Source of the DNA: Strigamia acuminata
Taxonomy: Eukaryota > Arthropoda > Chilopoda > Geophilomorpha > Linotaeniidae
Assembly: GCA_949358305.1 (NCBI GenBank)
Contig: CASHSZ010000136.1
Span: 124,001-188,000 of the forward strand
Length of the DNA: 64,000 nucleotides
Direction: 5' to 3'
Shown: in pieces, positions 33,501 to 44,248 of the stretch
Layout of the letters: each line of letters begins with the position of its first letter
Numbering within the stretch: the first letter of the stretch is position 1
Notes under the pieces: model-generated
Database searches by the model: none
What the model was told of the DNA's origin: nothing
What the model saw: the letters and a program-made list of their open reading frames with translations, nothing else
Program-made: the position numbers and the translations under genes

Positions 33501-35857
33501 TTCACATGAGAGGTGAGAATTTTGACGACCTTCAAATCATCAAGATGTTGGGAATCTTATGGAATACACAAGACGACATGATTATGTTTAAAATCCCGAA
33601 GTTAGAGAAAATTCCCACAACGAAACGCGAAGTGGTCTCATTTATGGCATCCATATTTGATCCGATGGGTCTCATTTCACCTGTCGTTCTTCGAATGAAA
33701 CTGCTTGTTCAAGCTATCTGGGCTCGAACAAAAAATTGGGACGAAGTGATTCTTGACTCCGAGAAAAAAGAAGTCGAAGAATTTAATCTCGACATACAGA
33801 AGTTGAAGGAATTAAAAGTTCAACGTTGGCTACAGACTTATTCAGGTCAGGACATAACATTGGAAGTTTTCTGCGATGCCAGTATGAAAGCATTTGGCTG
33901 TTCAATTTTTGTCGTCAATGTGGATGGCAAAAGAACTTTACTGTTGAGCAAATGCCGTATTGCGCCAGCCAAGAAAATTACGCTTCCTCGACTTGAATTA
34001 ACTGCAGCATTGGTAGGAGTAAGAATGACAAAGTATCTGCTTGAGAATTTTCTTCCTGGTTATCCAGTCACTGAAGTGCGATACTACTCGGACTCCACCA
34101 TTACTTTAGCCTGGATCAATTCCGATAAAAATGTGTGGAAGCCATACGTCTCGAACCGTGTTCAAGAAATTACTTCTTCAACCAAGCCCGAACAATGGTC
34201 CCACGTACCAACGGAATTTAACCCAGCTGATTTGTTAACTCGACCACAGAACTCAAAAACATTAATGAACAATAAGCTTTGGTGGTTCGGAGTTGATGTT
34301 TCAAAACTAGAGAAAAAGGAAGTTATACAAGAAAATCTTTCAGAAGAGGAACGAAAAATCATTGTGATGACTATTCAAGTTAAAGAAAGCTTTATTGGTC
34401 AATTCTTCAAACGTTTCCGTGATTACAACCGACTTTTAGGAGTTTTTTCTTATATTTTGAGGTGGAAAAACAAACTTTTGCGCGGTGAGCCTCTCTCGCC
34501 ACTCGAGTTAGAGACGAACCAATTGAAGATCCTGCAGTTTTCGCAGAAACTGCATTTTTCTGAGGAACTTGAGGATGTGAAAAACAAACGAGAACTGAGT
34601 AAACATTCCACCCTACGAAATTTTGAGCTTTTCATTGACGAGGACGGATTACTTCGACTTCGTAGTCGCTTGAAAAAATCTTTATTGACTTTTGATGAGG
34701 TTTATCCAATTATTCTACCTTACGATAGTTGGTTAACAAGATTGTTGATCAAAAAAGTACATCTGGAACTATTTCATGGTGATATAAGCGAAACATTATA
34801 CCGTTTACGTGAGCAATATTGGATCGTAAAAGGAAGGAGAACAATTCAGACAGTTATTCGAGAATGTGCAATTTGCAGACGTGGAAAACTTGCACGAAAC
34901 AACCCTTCTACAGGTGACCTTCCTTCTGAACGTATAACTCCAGCCGCTCCATTCCAACACACGGGAATTGACCATCTTGGGCCAATTTACGTCGGAACTA
35001 ACAAGAAAGAACGCAAAAAGGTTTATATTCTTTTATTCACATGTATGGTGACCCGATCCCTACATTTAGAGGTTTCCGATGACCTTTCTGTTCAAAAGTT
35101 TCTACTTGCAATGAGACGATTCGGAGCACGTTTTGGCTATCCTGCTAAAATATTCTCCGATAATAGCAAAACCTTCGAGCGCGGCAGCGTGGAGTTACAA
35201 TCGTGGGGAAAACTAATTGGACACAAGGACATACAGACTTTCCTATCTGAAAAAAGAGTGATTTGGACTTTTATCCCACCACTGTCCCCCTGGATGGGCG
35301 GGGCATGGGAACGCCTCGTCCGGTCAGTTAAGGATAAACTTCGAAAAACATTACTTCGCTATACAGTTGACTTGGAAACTCTCCAAACTTTGGCTTTAGA
35401 AATTAGTTCAGTGTTAAATTCAAGACCCTTATCTTACGTCCCAGACAGTGTTGATGGTGGTAGAATTTTGGCACCTGAAAACTTTTTAACAGGAGGCATG
35501 CCAAAGTACTTAATAAACAAAAAACTTAGTGCGATTAAAAAATCAGATTTGAGAAAACTTGATACAAAACGACGAAAATTTATATGGGATTTCTGGCAGA
35601 TCTGGAAACAAAGTTATCTCATGCAATTGAGAAACTTTTACGAAACCAAAGGTGATAAGTTCTTCAAAAATCCTAAAGTGGATCAAATTGTGCTACTAGA
35701 AAAAATAGGAACAAATCCCTATTTTTGGCCCCTTGCCAGGATAAAAGAAATTTTTCCCGGTGATGATGGTCTTATCAGAATTGTCAAAGTAGTGTTACCC
35801 GATGGAAGAGAGTTAAAAAGATCAGTGAAACATGTGAGAGCTCTTGAACTAGAGTGA
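30596..35857 (+). CDS. BEL/Pao Gag-Pol polyprotein
   Basis: A single uninterrupted frame of 1,753 aa from the first ATG (MERDSTTEP); the frame is open 26 codons further upstream without an ATG. In order: Gag (~125-290, KLPKLESVKFDGDILKY), zinc knuckles (~375-440, CIFCDDNH, CFNCFRTGHRVGDC and CKHCGGRHHSTIC), aspartic protease (DPGSHRSFIT near 495), reverse transcriptase (ADIKQAFL near 830; catalytic MDDL near 918), RNase H (VFCDASMKAFG near 1094), integrase HHCC (ending CAICRRGK near 1424), integrase core with D, D and E at about 1457, 1520 and 1572 (SDNSKTF, WERLVRSVK), and the BEL-type C-terminal domain ending VKHVRALELE. No stop or frameshift, so the element may be active. The catalytic box is MDD and not the common VDD. 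Confidence 0.95.
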   Translation: MERDSTTEPTMRDLLTEEQIETMEQRWESQVTAMNHLLSISEKTADPGELEALVQTANPKETRIVGALNELQNYSDHQFYLECIDKLETMQARVDLLRRRYEISKRSIPTLGGRLNTSTSFNANTSMNATASFRKNSKLPKLESVKFDGDILKYKTFKSNFETSVHKDPDLSNVEKLQYLQTMCIGEAATLISTFPLIEESYDLAREELDRNYGDEDAQQTALIKSIRDLKTISSVYPTKAIKANLTKISATIRLLEQLKIPIQTSGAFLLPDIISKFPNSMALRFYQVHGMQNKNIVTLLNFFLNEVAMAERTENVSSSEKSKKEKNEKSEAEKQKAKGSMTTCAATQDAKQSTSAKTKSEPKSDNKSAPSKTVKCIFCDDNHLNGSCGKEYEINAKIEIVKKNRLCFNCFRTGHRVGDCKVKFSCKHCGGRHHSTICKKQEVKNSPSNVEKPKEPQVTTHVSCAISTTLQLMIFTADLKTKSGGFHHIRGMIDPGSHRSFITTALVNRLKLRKCGSISATTQRFNDSTPAEIDYDVFNINLKSKHDEQDIKLTMLSVENLPRVQGILNPSVIEKVKKLKMELAEDLPATTANVDLLLGVDVWWKILKEGRKKINEDLGLINTLFGWVLSGAAGNTSLFEEEADLTSCCNTCQIDINQKLDKLWNLEAIGIDSGEKESDFTRDRFEKTTKRMDDGRYEVLLPFNGLEEDLDSNWEKSINQLANTLKRIDTNEDLKKRYDEAIMQYVVEEHAEEVPKEERFLRKGIYNIPHHPVVKEDRDTTKFRIVFNASSAKKGKLSLNECLYPGPSLNPDLILVLVRFRLYCIPVIADIKQAFLQVLINPTHRNFLRFLWVTRDYFKQPYSWQNLWNNILILRMIVVPFGVISSPFLLCATIRKQAKQFEETHPKEVDALDSGIFMDDLTSGGDFTADTTTHAENLKMILDDGKLPLVKWATASRTVFENLQSKNFHMRGENFDDLQIIKMLGILWNTQDDMIMFKIPKLEKIPTTKREVVSFMASIFDPMGLISPVVLRMKLLVQAIWARTKNWDEVILDSEKKEVEEFNLDIQKLKELKVQRWLQTYSGQDITLEVFCDASMKAFGCSIFVVNVDGKRTLLLSKCRIAPAKKITLPRLELTAALVGVRMTKYLLENFLPGYPVTEVRYYSDSTITLAWINSDKNVWKPYVSNRVQEITSSTKPEQWSHVPTEFNPADLLTRPQNSKTLMNNKLWWFGVDVSKLEKKEVIQENLSEEERKIIVMTIQVKESFIGQFFKRFRDYNRLLGVFSYILRWKNKLLRGEPLSPLELETNQLKILQFSQKLHFSEELEDVKNKRELSKHSTLRNFELFIDEDGLLRLRSRLKKSLLTFDEVYPIILPYDSWLTRLLIKKVHLELFHGDISETLYRLREQYWIVKGRRTIQTVIRECAICRRGKLARNNPSTGDLPSERITPAAPFQHTGIDHLGPIYVGTNKKERKKVYILLFTCMVTRSLHLEVSDDLSVQKFLLAMRRFGARFGYPAKIFSDNSKTFERGSVELQSWGKLIGHKDIQTFLSEKRVIWTFIPPLSPWMGGAWERLVRSVKDKLRKTLLRYTVDLETLQTLALEISSVLNSRPLSYVPDSVDGGRILAPENFLTGGMPKYLINKKLSAIKKSDLRKLDTKRRKFIWDFWQIWKQSYLMQLRNFYETKGDKFFKNPKVDQIVLLEKIGTNPYFWPLARIKEIFPGDDGLIRIVKVVLPDGRELKRSVKHVRALELE

Positions 35858-35912
35858 CTAATAAGACTTTGTGTGTGGTTCTCTCTTCTCTCTCCTTTCG
35901 CCGGCAATTCTC

Positions 35913-37553
35913 TGTTGCAACCTGTTGCAAACAGAGTGGAATATAAATTGATACTGCTTTTTATTTGCCATTTTATTGTCCTATTAAATATTCAAAGTGT
36001 TGTTAAATTTTGCTTCTAATAGTTTGACTTACATTTCAGGTGTTTTTTGTGTCATATTAAAGCTTTTAGTTCATTATTTTCTTATATTGTCATGAATTTT
36101 GGGTATTGTGTGTTTAAATAGACTTATTCTAGTGTGTTTTATTTTGCATAACATTTTAATCTTATTTTACAGGATTTTTTGCATTATTAAAACTATTAAA
36201 GTGTTTTATGATACTGTTGTTTATTAAAATATGATATTTCATTGTCTATTGCATTCATTTCAAGTGTTATTTATAAGAATTTGTCTTATATTATCAATTC
36301 CTATTCATTTTGTGTGTTTCCGTGTGAAATTGGGTGCATCCGTCGTCAAACAGTTCACTAGTGTAATTGGAGTGACGTCATATTTCGAAATCTAGTTCGG
36401 TTTTGACTCCAACTTCTAACCTTTCGTTTTCATTGAATTCTTGTCGTTAGAATTGATCCTAATATTGTTTTAGACTAATTCAGGGGTGATCTGTCGATCT
36501 GTGCACTTAGTTTCTTTCCCGGAGCAGCCGTTTTGTCTGTACGAACGATCGTGACGGACCTCGCATATGCGTTGCCGTCCGCGATCGTTTCTTTTCTTTC
36601 AAGACTAATTTTCATGTGTATTCTTATTAAAAGTGCTTTATTTTGAAGGAAATTACTTTTCCTAAGTGTATTTATTAGTAACATTACCTAGTATTTGCTA
36701 TATTCTTGTGTCAGAATTCAAATGTCGTGTTTTGCCGCTCTTATTGAGTTGTACGGGCGCCATGTTGGATTTATTCGCTAATTTCGTTATTAAATCGATT
36801 CTATTGTATTATTAATACTTCTTTTGCATTTACTATTTCATTTCATTGTATTTTAGTGCATATTATTTACCATTTCAGTGATTTTGTGAGGTTTTAAATT
36901 CAAATCTTTGCATTACGTAACTTTGCTGTATTCTGATTGGCTGAGCCGATCGTCTGCTTCCCGATCGATTCTTTCTGTATTTTCTCATTGTTTTAAGTGT
37001 TTTTGAGCATTGTTACCATTTACTTTTATGTTCCTGACATCTTTGTGGTCATTTTGACATATTGCAATTTGATTTTAATGCATTTTTGAGCAATCGCTCA
37101 CTTCAATGTATTTCATTTTTCTCCGTTGTCATAGCAACGGAATTTCTCAATTGTGTTTTTTACCTTGGCGCGTGCCGTGACCATTGTTTTGCACGTGCAT
37201 TTTCTTTGTTAGCCAACGTACATTCGTGTATTTGGTCAGTTATCATTCTACTTCCGAATAAATAAGTTGTTTTATGTTATCTCCTGGAGTTTTTACTTTC
37301 GTCGCCATTACAATGTGTCGGGAGTAGCCAAACATTTTCCCAGACTGGTCAATGGTTAAGCGGACACTTGGATACCATTCAACAGTAGTTTCTACAGGGA
37401 TTCCTTCATTCTCCAATGCATTTCGGGACAAATTAAATCTGTTTCCACACGGTATACGTACTAACCTCACTATACGATCGTTTGAGTGGATTGGCGGGAG
37501 ATTCAAAACGCCATGGCTCAGTTCTTTTCTGTCCTGTGTGATTGACCGCTACA
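35913..37553 (+). repeat. BEL 3' LTR
   Basis: This is a second copy of the 1,641-bp LTR. It is preceded by a pyrimidine-rich tract (35879-35898, TTCTCTCTTCTCTCTCC) where a purine-rich plus-strand primer would be expected. Confidence 0.95.
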
Positions 37554-37557
37554 CTAC

Positions 37558-39107
37558 TGTCCATTTCTCCTCAGTCCGCTGTCCATTTTTCTCTTCCGTT
37601 GTCAAGTTTTTTTTTCATGAATTGCTTTTAGCGATTTCCGATTTATTCAGTTGCATTTTTTTTCTAATTTTTAATTTTCATTTTTTTCTAATTTTCAAAT
37701 TTTAAACTTTTTTCTAAATTTCAAATTTCAAATTTCAAATTCCTAGTTATTCAAATTCCTAGTTCATAATTAATTTTATTCTTTAATTAATTTAGTAAAT
37801 TTAATAAACTCAATTATTTCTGAATAAAATGCAAGTATTAATATATATTCTATTAACTTGAAGTACTAGCAGTAGTGGAATTTAATAATTTTCTAGGAAT
37901 GGAGTTAAGTTTGTTTATTTTTTCGAGTCTGATGATTCTGGGTGTCTGTATACAAATAATCATTCTTATTTGCCAGTGTATTTGTGAAGAAAAGCCAGTG
38001 CCTTTACAACTTATTTAAACAACAACACAAACTTAGCAGTTAGCAATCCCCTCCTTCTTGTACCTTATTAGGTGTCGTTATTTCTATCAACACATATTGG
38101 ACATTCCAATTGTACTTATATTGAAATATAATTAGAGGGTTAGTAATATCTTTGATACCATCCGTTATTACCAAAGATATTTTAGTTTTATAATCTTCAA
38201 AAACTGTTCTTATAAATTTTGTTTTCTTGAAATTGAAGTAATTTAGTGATGGTCAGCAAAATTGTATACTATTAGTTTTCCTGAAACAAAGTAATATTAG
38301 GAATAAGTTGAGTTGTGGCATCGTTAATGAATTTGCAGCAAAAATTGACGTGGCGAGAATTTAAAAATAATACATTGAAGGATATTCTTGTTCCTGTTTC
38401 TTCATCAAATAAAAACAAATGTGGTCGAAAGATAAACTTGGCCCTGTATGCCTGTATTTTTTACATTGTAATATGTTGTATGGAGTCAGCAATGAAAACA
38501 AGGGGTGACAACAATTACAAAATATTCATAGTTAATCAATAAAAGTTATTGTTCTTATTGTTATTGTTTAGTCCGTATTACTTCTTGTTTGCTTTATTTA
38601 TTTATAATTTAACTTAATTGTTATATTAATTATGTATTTTAAAAAAAATATACAAAGTCATAAATGTATTTCTAGTATTATAAAAATTGTTTCGAATGTA
38701 CAATCACGGTTTTCAAAGTCGTTTGTGTTGTAGTTATATAATGCGATCCTGACATATTGTGTGGCCAATTATTTTTTTTTAATATAATTAAACCTTAATC
38801 TTATCATTTACAAATTCAACTATTTAATAAAATCATTAAAACGAAATTTAAAAACCTCAAAATAGCTGTTGTGGCATTTTCTGTTTAACTAGCGCTTTTC
38901 GCTTTTCTGTCCTTCCCCGTCAAACTTCCCGCGTTCTAAAATAATATTATTAAAATCACATTTTCAGTAAAAACAAAAACAAGTTTAAAAATAATATTTC
39001 TAAATTATGTAAAATTTTACAATAGACAAAGTATGTAGTTACATTTTTAGAAAAATATAATAATTTCACATTTTTGCTTTTTAGTTAGATTCTTCTTTTA
39101 AAAAAAG
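37558..39107. other. AT-rich stretch after the BEL element
   Basis: No gene is supported. Positions 37600-37760 hold runs of TTTCTAATTTT and AATTTCAAATTTC, a simple-sequence array. A 75-codon frame at 38315-38542 ends just before AATAAA and has a hydrophobic stretch, but composition and context do not support it. Confidence 0.4.
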
Positions 39108-39115
39108 TATATAAG
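39108..39115 (+). promoter_or_regulatory. TATA box of the 39185 gene
   Basis: TATATAAG lies about 77 bp before the ATG at 39185. A start site about 30 bp downstream would give a leader of roughly 45 bases. Confidence 0.55.
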
Positions 39116-39184
39116 AGCAAAAACAGAACAAAATTAATCAACATATTGAAAAATCTAAGCCAGTCTATTGATGTCAATTGAGTG

Positions 39185-39724
39185 ATGTCCGCCCAGAAAA
39201 CACTAGCCAACGAGTTGATTACAAGTATAAAGCAGTTGTTAAATTCAGCCGTTAGTTCTACAAGTGCCTTTTCACATGCATGTACATTCCACGACATGAA
39301 GACATGTATGGATAAAAAAATTGAGACTACACAACAAATTCTCGATAAGGTTTTCGAGATTGGTAAGCATCAGGTGGATTTCGGTGAAGAAGACAAAATA
39401 ACCATTGGACATTCTATTCCTAAGGCTAGTTTAGACATTGATTCGTGCGTATCCCACGCGACTGATGGCTGGGGCTATAATTCATTGAATTCGGCTTGTA
39501 AGCAGCGATCAGCTCTACAGTTTATGCTCGACATATTTGGTGCTTTTCCATCTGAAGATCAGAAGACCGTCAGAAGAACACTCAAAGAATCCGGCATCGG
39601 TGTAGCCATCGAAAGGTGCAACCGCGTTATTCAGAAGTCGATGAATAACCCTGAGTATAATGTTGAGATTGATATTCCTGAAGGAGTGCCACCCTCCCAC
39701 ACTTGGTGGTTTCAGCAAAGGTAA
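39185..39724 (+). CDS. Unrecognised 179-aa single-exon gene
   Basis: The frame runs from the ATG at 39185 (MSAQKTLANE) to TAA. It has a TATA box upstream and balanced codon use in an AT-rich setting, so it is probably a real gene. The N-terminal half is helical (MDKKIETTQQILDKVFEIG). The C-terminal half has TDGWGYNSLNS, TVRRTLKESGIGVAIERC and a final PPSHTWWFQQR. I do not recognise the family. CAAAGGTAATA at the end overlaps the stop and could be a splice donor, so a longer spliced product cannot be excluded. It lies between the BEL element and the satellite arrays. Confidence 0.5.
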   Translation: MSAQKTLANELITSIKQLLNSAVSSTSAFSHACTFHDMKTCMDKKIETTQQILDKVFEIGKHQVDFGEEDKITIGHSIPKASLDIDSCVSHATDGWGYNSLNSACKQRSALQFMLDIFGAFPSEDQKTVRRTLKESGIGVAIERCNRVIQKSMNNPEYNVEIDIPEGVPPSHTWWFQQR

Positions 39725-39879
39725 TAATCTTTACATACTATAAAAATCAAATTTTTTCTGTATTATCTATATCCTTATACTGCTTTATTATTCAGCTGAC
39801 ATGTGTGTTGTGTTTAATACTTTTACTAAAACATGCATTAGCCTTCCCCACCCCAACCTATGATCAATTAAGACCTCCA

Positions 39880-40175
39880 AAGTGTTTATTTTTCTCAAAA
39901 ACGATCAAGTTTTTCATTCTGAAATTTTATGTATTTTTATTTTACATCATAACAAATAATAAAATTGATAATAAATAGATTTTCACAAATATACTTTTTA
40001 TTTATTACTTTTGAATCCAATGTCAATTGTTTTTGTTGCTCTCGACAAATACCGAATTGCTTAAATTTCTTCATAAACATGAAATACTTGGAGAATAAAA
40101 TCATTTTCACCCATATTTTGTAAATCTTTTCTACATGTGTAAAAATGACCCGAGTTGGATGAGTAAGTGATTTTT
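39880..40175. mobile_element. Diverged piggyBac-like MITE half, inverted
   Basis: The reverse complement of this stretch resembles 13735-13990. Shared features are the AAAAATGACCCGAGTTGG subterminal motif, the GAAATACTTGGAGAATAAAA block and the CATCATAACAAATAAT block. Only one end is recognisable. It is followed directly by the satellite array. Confidence 0.6.
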
Positions 40176-40185
40176 CTTAGGTTGT

Positions 40186-40845
40186 CATTGACCGTAGACA
40201 TGGCAACCGCTTAACCCAAGCCGTGATCTTAGAATGACCGTAGACTTGACAACCGCTTAACCCAAGCCGTGATCTTAGAATGACCGTAGACTTGACAACC
40301 GCTTAACCCAAGCCGTGATCTTAGAATGACCGTAGACTTGACAACCGCTTAACCCCTCAAGCCGTGATCTTAGAATGACCGTAGACTTGACAACCGCTTC
40401 ACCCCTCAAGCCGTGATCTTAGAATGACCGTAGACTTGACAACCGCTTCACCCCTCAAGCCGTGATCTTAGAAAGACCGTAGACTTGACAACCGCTTCAA
40501 GCCGTGATCTTGGAATGACCGTAGACGTGACAACCGCTTAACCCCTCAAGCCGTGATCTTGGAATGACCGTAGGCGTGACAACCGCTTAACCCAAGCCGT
40601 GATCTTGGAATGACCGTAGACTTGACAACCGCTTAACCCAAGCAGTGATCTTGGAATGACCGTAGACGTGACAACCGCTTAACCCAAGCCGTGGTCTTGG
40701 AATGACCGTAGACGTGTCAACCGCTTAACCCAAGCCGTGGTCTTGGAATGACCGTAGACGTGTCAACCGCTTAACCCAAGCCGTGGTCTTGGAATGACCG
40801 TAGACGTGTCAACCGCTTCACCCATCATCCTGGAATGACATTATG
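40186..40845. repeat. Satellite block 1, ~46-bp units
   Basis: About 14 units contain TGACCGTAGACTTGACAACC and AAGCCGTGATCTTAGAA. Unit length is usually 46 bp, with 3-5 bp insertions (CCCCTC) in some. Substitutions build up toward the right end (GTAGACGTGTCAACC). The core matches that of block 2. Confidence 0.9.
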
Positions 40846-41039
40846 GCCAAATAGGCAGTCTGGCCTACCGTAATGCGTGTATGTGAAGAAAAGAAAGTAT
40901 TATATTCATCAAGTAAACTTTACAGTAAGCTAATAATAACAAAGGCAATAATTCTTTTATTTTTGTTTTTTATTATTATTCACAGTATACAGAAGAAGAG
41001 AGAATATGGACATTGATTCGAATAACTCAAGCCATCAGC

Positions 41040-44035
41040 TCAACCCGTCTTCTTGAAACGACCGTAGAGATGGCAGCCGTTTCTGCAACTCTACCCGTCA
41101 TCTTGAAACGACCGTAGAGATGCCAGCCGTTTCTGCAACTCAACCCGTCATGTTAGTAGAACCGTAGAGATGCCAGCCGTTTCTGCAACTCAACCCGTCA
41201 TGTTGGTAGAACCGTAGAGATGCCAGCCGTTTCTGCAACCCAACCCGTCATCTTGAAACGACCGTAGACATGCCAGCCGTTGCTGCAACTCAACATGGCA
41301 TTTTGGAACAACCGTAGACATGCCAGCCGTTTCTGCAACTCAACATGGCATTTTGGAACAACCGTAGACATGCCAGCCGTTTCTGCAACTCAACATGGCA
41401 TTTTGGAACAACCGTAGACATGCCAGCCGTTTCTGCAACTCAACATGGCATTTTGGAATAACCGTAGACATGCCAGCCGTTTCTGCAACTCAACATGGCA
41501 TTTTGGAACAACCGTAGACATGCCAGCCGTTTCTGCAACTCAACATGGCATTTTGGAACAACCGTAGACATGCCAGCCGTTTCTGCAACTCAACATGGCA
41601 TTTTGGAACAACCGTAGACATGCCAGCCGTTTCTGCAACTCAACATGGCATTTTGGAACAACCGTAGACATGCCAGCCGTTTCTGCAACTCAACATGGCA
41701 TTTTGGAACAACCGTAGACATGCCAGCCGTTTCTGCAACTCAACATGGCATCTTGGAACAACCGTAGACATGCCAGCCGTTTCTGCAACTCAACATGGCA
41801 TTTTGGAACAACCGTAGACATGCCAGCCGTTTCTGCAACTCAACATGGCATTTTGGAACAACCGTAGACATGCCAGCCGTTTCTGCAACTCAACATGGCA
41901 TTTTGGAACAACCGTAGACATGCCAGCCGTTTCTGCAACTCAACATGGCATTTTGGAACAACCGTAGACATGCCAGCCGTTTCTGCAACTCAACATGGCA
42001 TTTTGGAACAACCGTAGACATGCCAGCCGTTTCTGCAACTCAACATGGCATTTTGGAACAACCGTAGACATGCCAGCCGTTTCTGCAACTCAACATGGCA
42101 TTTTGGAACGACCGTAGACATGCCAGCCGTTTCTGCAACTCATACCGTCATTTTGGAACGACCGTAGACATGCCAGCCGTTTCTGCAACTCATACCGTCA
42201 TTTTGGAACGACCGTAGACATGCCAGCCGTTTCTGCAACTCATACCGTCATTTTGGAACGACCGTAGACATGCCAGCCGTTTCTGCAACTCAACATGGCA
42301 TTTTGGAACGACCGTAGGCATGCCAGCCGTTTCTGCAACTCATACCGTCATTTTGGAACGACCGTAGGCATGCCAGCCGTTTCTGCAACTCATACCGTCA
42401 TTTTGGAACGACCGTAGGCATGCCAGCCGTTTCTGCAACTCATACCGTCATTTTGGAACGACCGTAGACATGCCAGCCGTACCTGCAACTCATACCGTCA
42501 TTTTGGAACGACCGTAGACATGCCAGCCACCTGAAACTCATACCGTCATTTTGGAACGACCGTAGGCATGCCAGCCGTACCTGCAACTCATACCGTCATT
42601 TTGGAACGACCGTAGGCATGCCAGCCGTTCCTGCAACTCAACACGGCATTTGGGAACGACCGTAGACATGCCAGCCGTATCTGCAACCCAACACGGCATT
42701 TGGGAACGACCGTAGACATGCCAGCCGTTCCTGCAACTCAATCTGTCATTTTGGAACGACCGTAGATATGCCAGCCGTTCCTGCAACTCATACCGTCATT
42801 TTGGAACGACCGTAGACATGCCAGCCGTACCTGCAACTCATACCGTCATTTTGGAACGACCGTAGACATGCCAGCCGTACCTGCAACACATACCGTCATT
42901 TTGGAACGACCGTAGACATGCCAGCCGTACCTGAAACTCATACCGTCATTTTGGAACGACCGTAGGCATGCCAGCCGTACCTGCAACTCATACCGTCATT
43001 TTGGAACAACCGTAGGCATGCCAGCCGTTCCTGCAACTCAACATGGCATTTTGGAACGACCGTAGGCATGCCAGCCGTTTCTGCAACCCAACACGGCATT
43101 TTGGAACGACCGTAGACATGCCACCCGTATCTGCAACCCAACACGGCATTTGGGAACGACCGTAGACATGCCAGCCGTATCTGCAACCCAACACGGCATT
43201 TGGGAACGACCGTAGACATGCCAGCCGTTCCTGCAACTCAATCTGTCATTTTGGAACGACCGTAGATATGCCAGCCGTTCCTGCAACTCATACCGTCATT
43301 TTGGAACGACCGTAGACATGCCAGCCGTTCCTGCAACTCATACCGTCATTTTGGAACGACCGTAGGCATGCCAGCCGTTCCTGCAACTCATATCGTCATT
43401 TTGGAACGACCGTAGGCATGCCAGCCGTTCCTGCAACTCATACCGTCATTTTGGAACGACCGTAGACATGCCAGCCGTATCTGCAACCCAACACGGCATT
43501 TGGGAACGACCGTAGACATGCCAGCCGTTCCTGCAACTCAATCTGTCATGTTGGAACGACCGTAGATATGCCAGCCGTTCCTGCAACTCATACCGTCATT
43601 TTGGAACGACCGTAGACATGCCAGCCGTTCCTGCAACTCATACCGTCATTTTGGAACGACCGTAGGCATGCCAGCCGTTCCTGCAACTCATACCGTCATT
43701 TTGGAACGACCGTAGGCATGCCAGCCGTTCCTGCAACTCATACCGTCATTTTCGAACGACCGTAGGCATGCCAGCCGTTCCTGCAACTCATACCGTCATT
43801 TTGGAACGACCGTAGACATGCCAGCCGTTCCTGCAACTCATACCGTCATTTCGGAACGACCGTAGGCATGCCAGCCGTATCTGCAACCCATACCGTCATT
43901 TTGGAACGACCGTAGGCATGCCAGCCGTATCTGCAACCCAACCCGTCATTTTGGAACGACCGTAGACATGCCAGCCGTATCTGCAACCCAACACGGCATT
44001 TGGGAAAGACCGTAGACATGTGAACCGCTTCTGAA
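41040..44035. repeat. Satellite block 2, ~60 units of 50 bp
   Basis: The unit has ACCGTAGACATGCCAGCCGT, TTCTGCAACTC and CATTTTGGAA. Units at 41270-42110 are almost identical (AACATGGCATT type), which indicates recent homogenisation. Further right the ATACCGTCATT and ACACGGCATTTGGG types are mixed. A marker unit with CGTAGATATG recurs at 42761, 43261 and 43561, showing higher-order duplications of 500 and 300 bp. Because 50 is not a multiple of 3, minus-strand frames through it are artefacts. Confidence 0.95.
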
Positions 44036-44040
44036 ACTCA

Positions 44041-44145
44041 ATCTGTCAAGTCCGCCTACTGTAGTCAGGCATCCGCTGTGACATCCGCCTACTGTAGCCA
44101 GGCATCCGCTGTGACATCCGCCTACCGTAGTCAGACATCCGCAAT
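44041..44145. repeat. Satellite block 3, three 33-bp units
   Basis: The units contain CCGCCTACTGTAGTCAGGC and ATCCGCTGTGACAT. They still share ACCGTAG-like and CATCCGC-like elements with block 2, so they look like a shortened derivative at the edge of the array. Confidence 0.75.
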
Positions 44146-44248
44146 TAATTATCCAAAAAAAATAATTAGGATATCCAACAAACATGGCCTTATCCGCTAG
44201 GCCAAATGCTACTTTTGGCCTAATTCTTAATAAAGTTATGGGGTTTAT

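Larger units (their letters stand above)
27989..37553 (+). mobile_element. Full-length BEL/Pao LTR retrotransposon
   Basis: The element is 9,565 bp with two LTRs of 1,641 bp starting TGTTGCAACC and ending CGCTACA. It is flanked by a CTAC duplication (27985-27988 and 37554-37557). The LTRs match at a constant offset of 7,924 bp, with no difference at any position I compared, so the insertion is recent. It has a primer-binding site near 29645 and one intact gag-pol frame. It landed next to the copy D stub of the Polinton-like gene. Confidence 0.95.

Noticed and set aside
40186-44035. Possible CRISPR array (regular repeats with spacers).
   Set aside because: The units are contiguous and related along their full length, with no unique spacers, and the DNA is eukaryotic. 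It is a satellite.
42538-44185. Overlapping minus-strand frames of 79-93 codons full of the motif CRNGWHAYGRS and variants.
   Set aside because: They are translations of the 50-bp satellite. Since 50 is not a multiple of three, successive monomers pass through all three frames; there is no gene signal.
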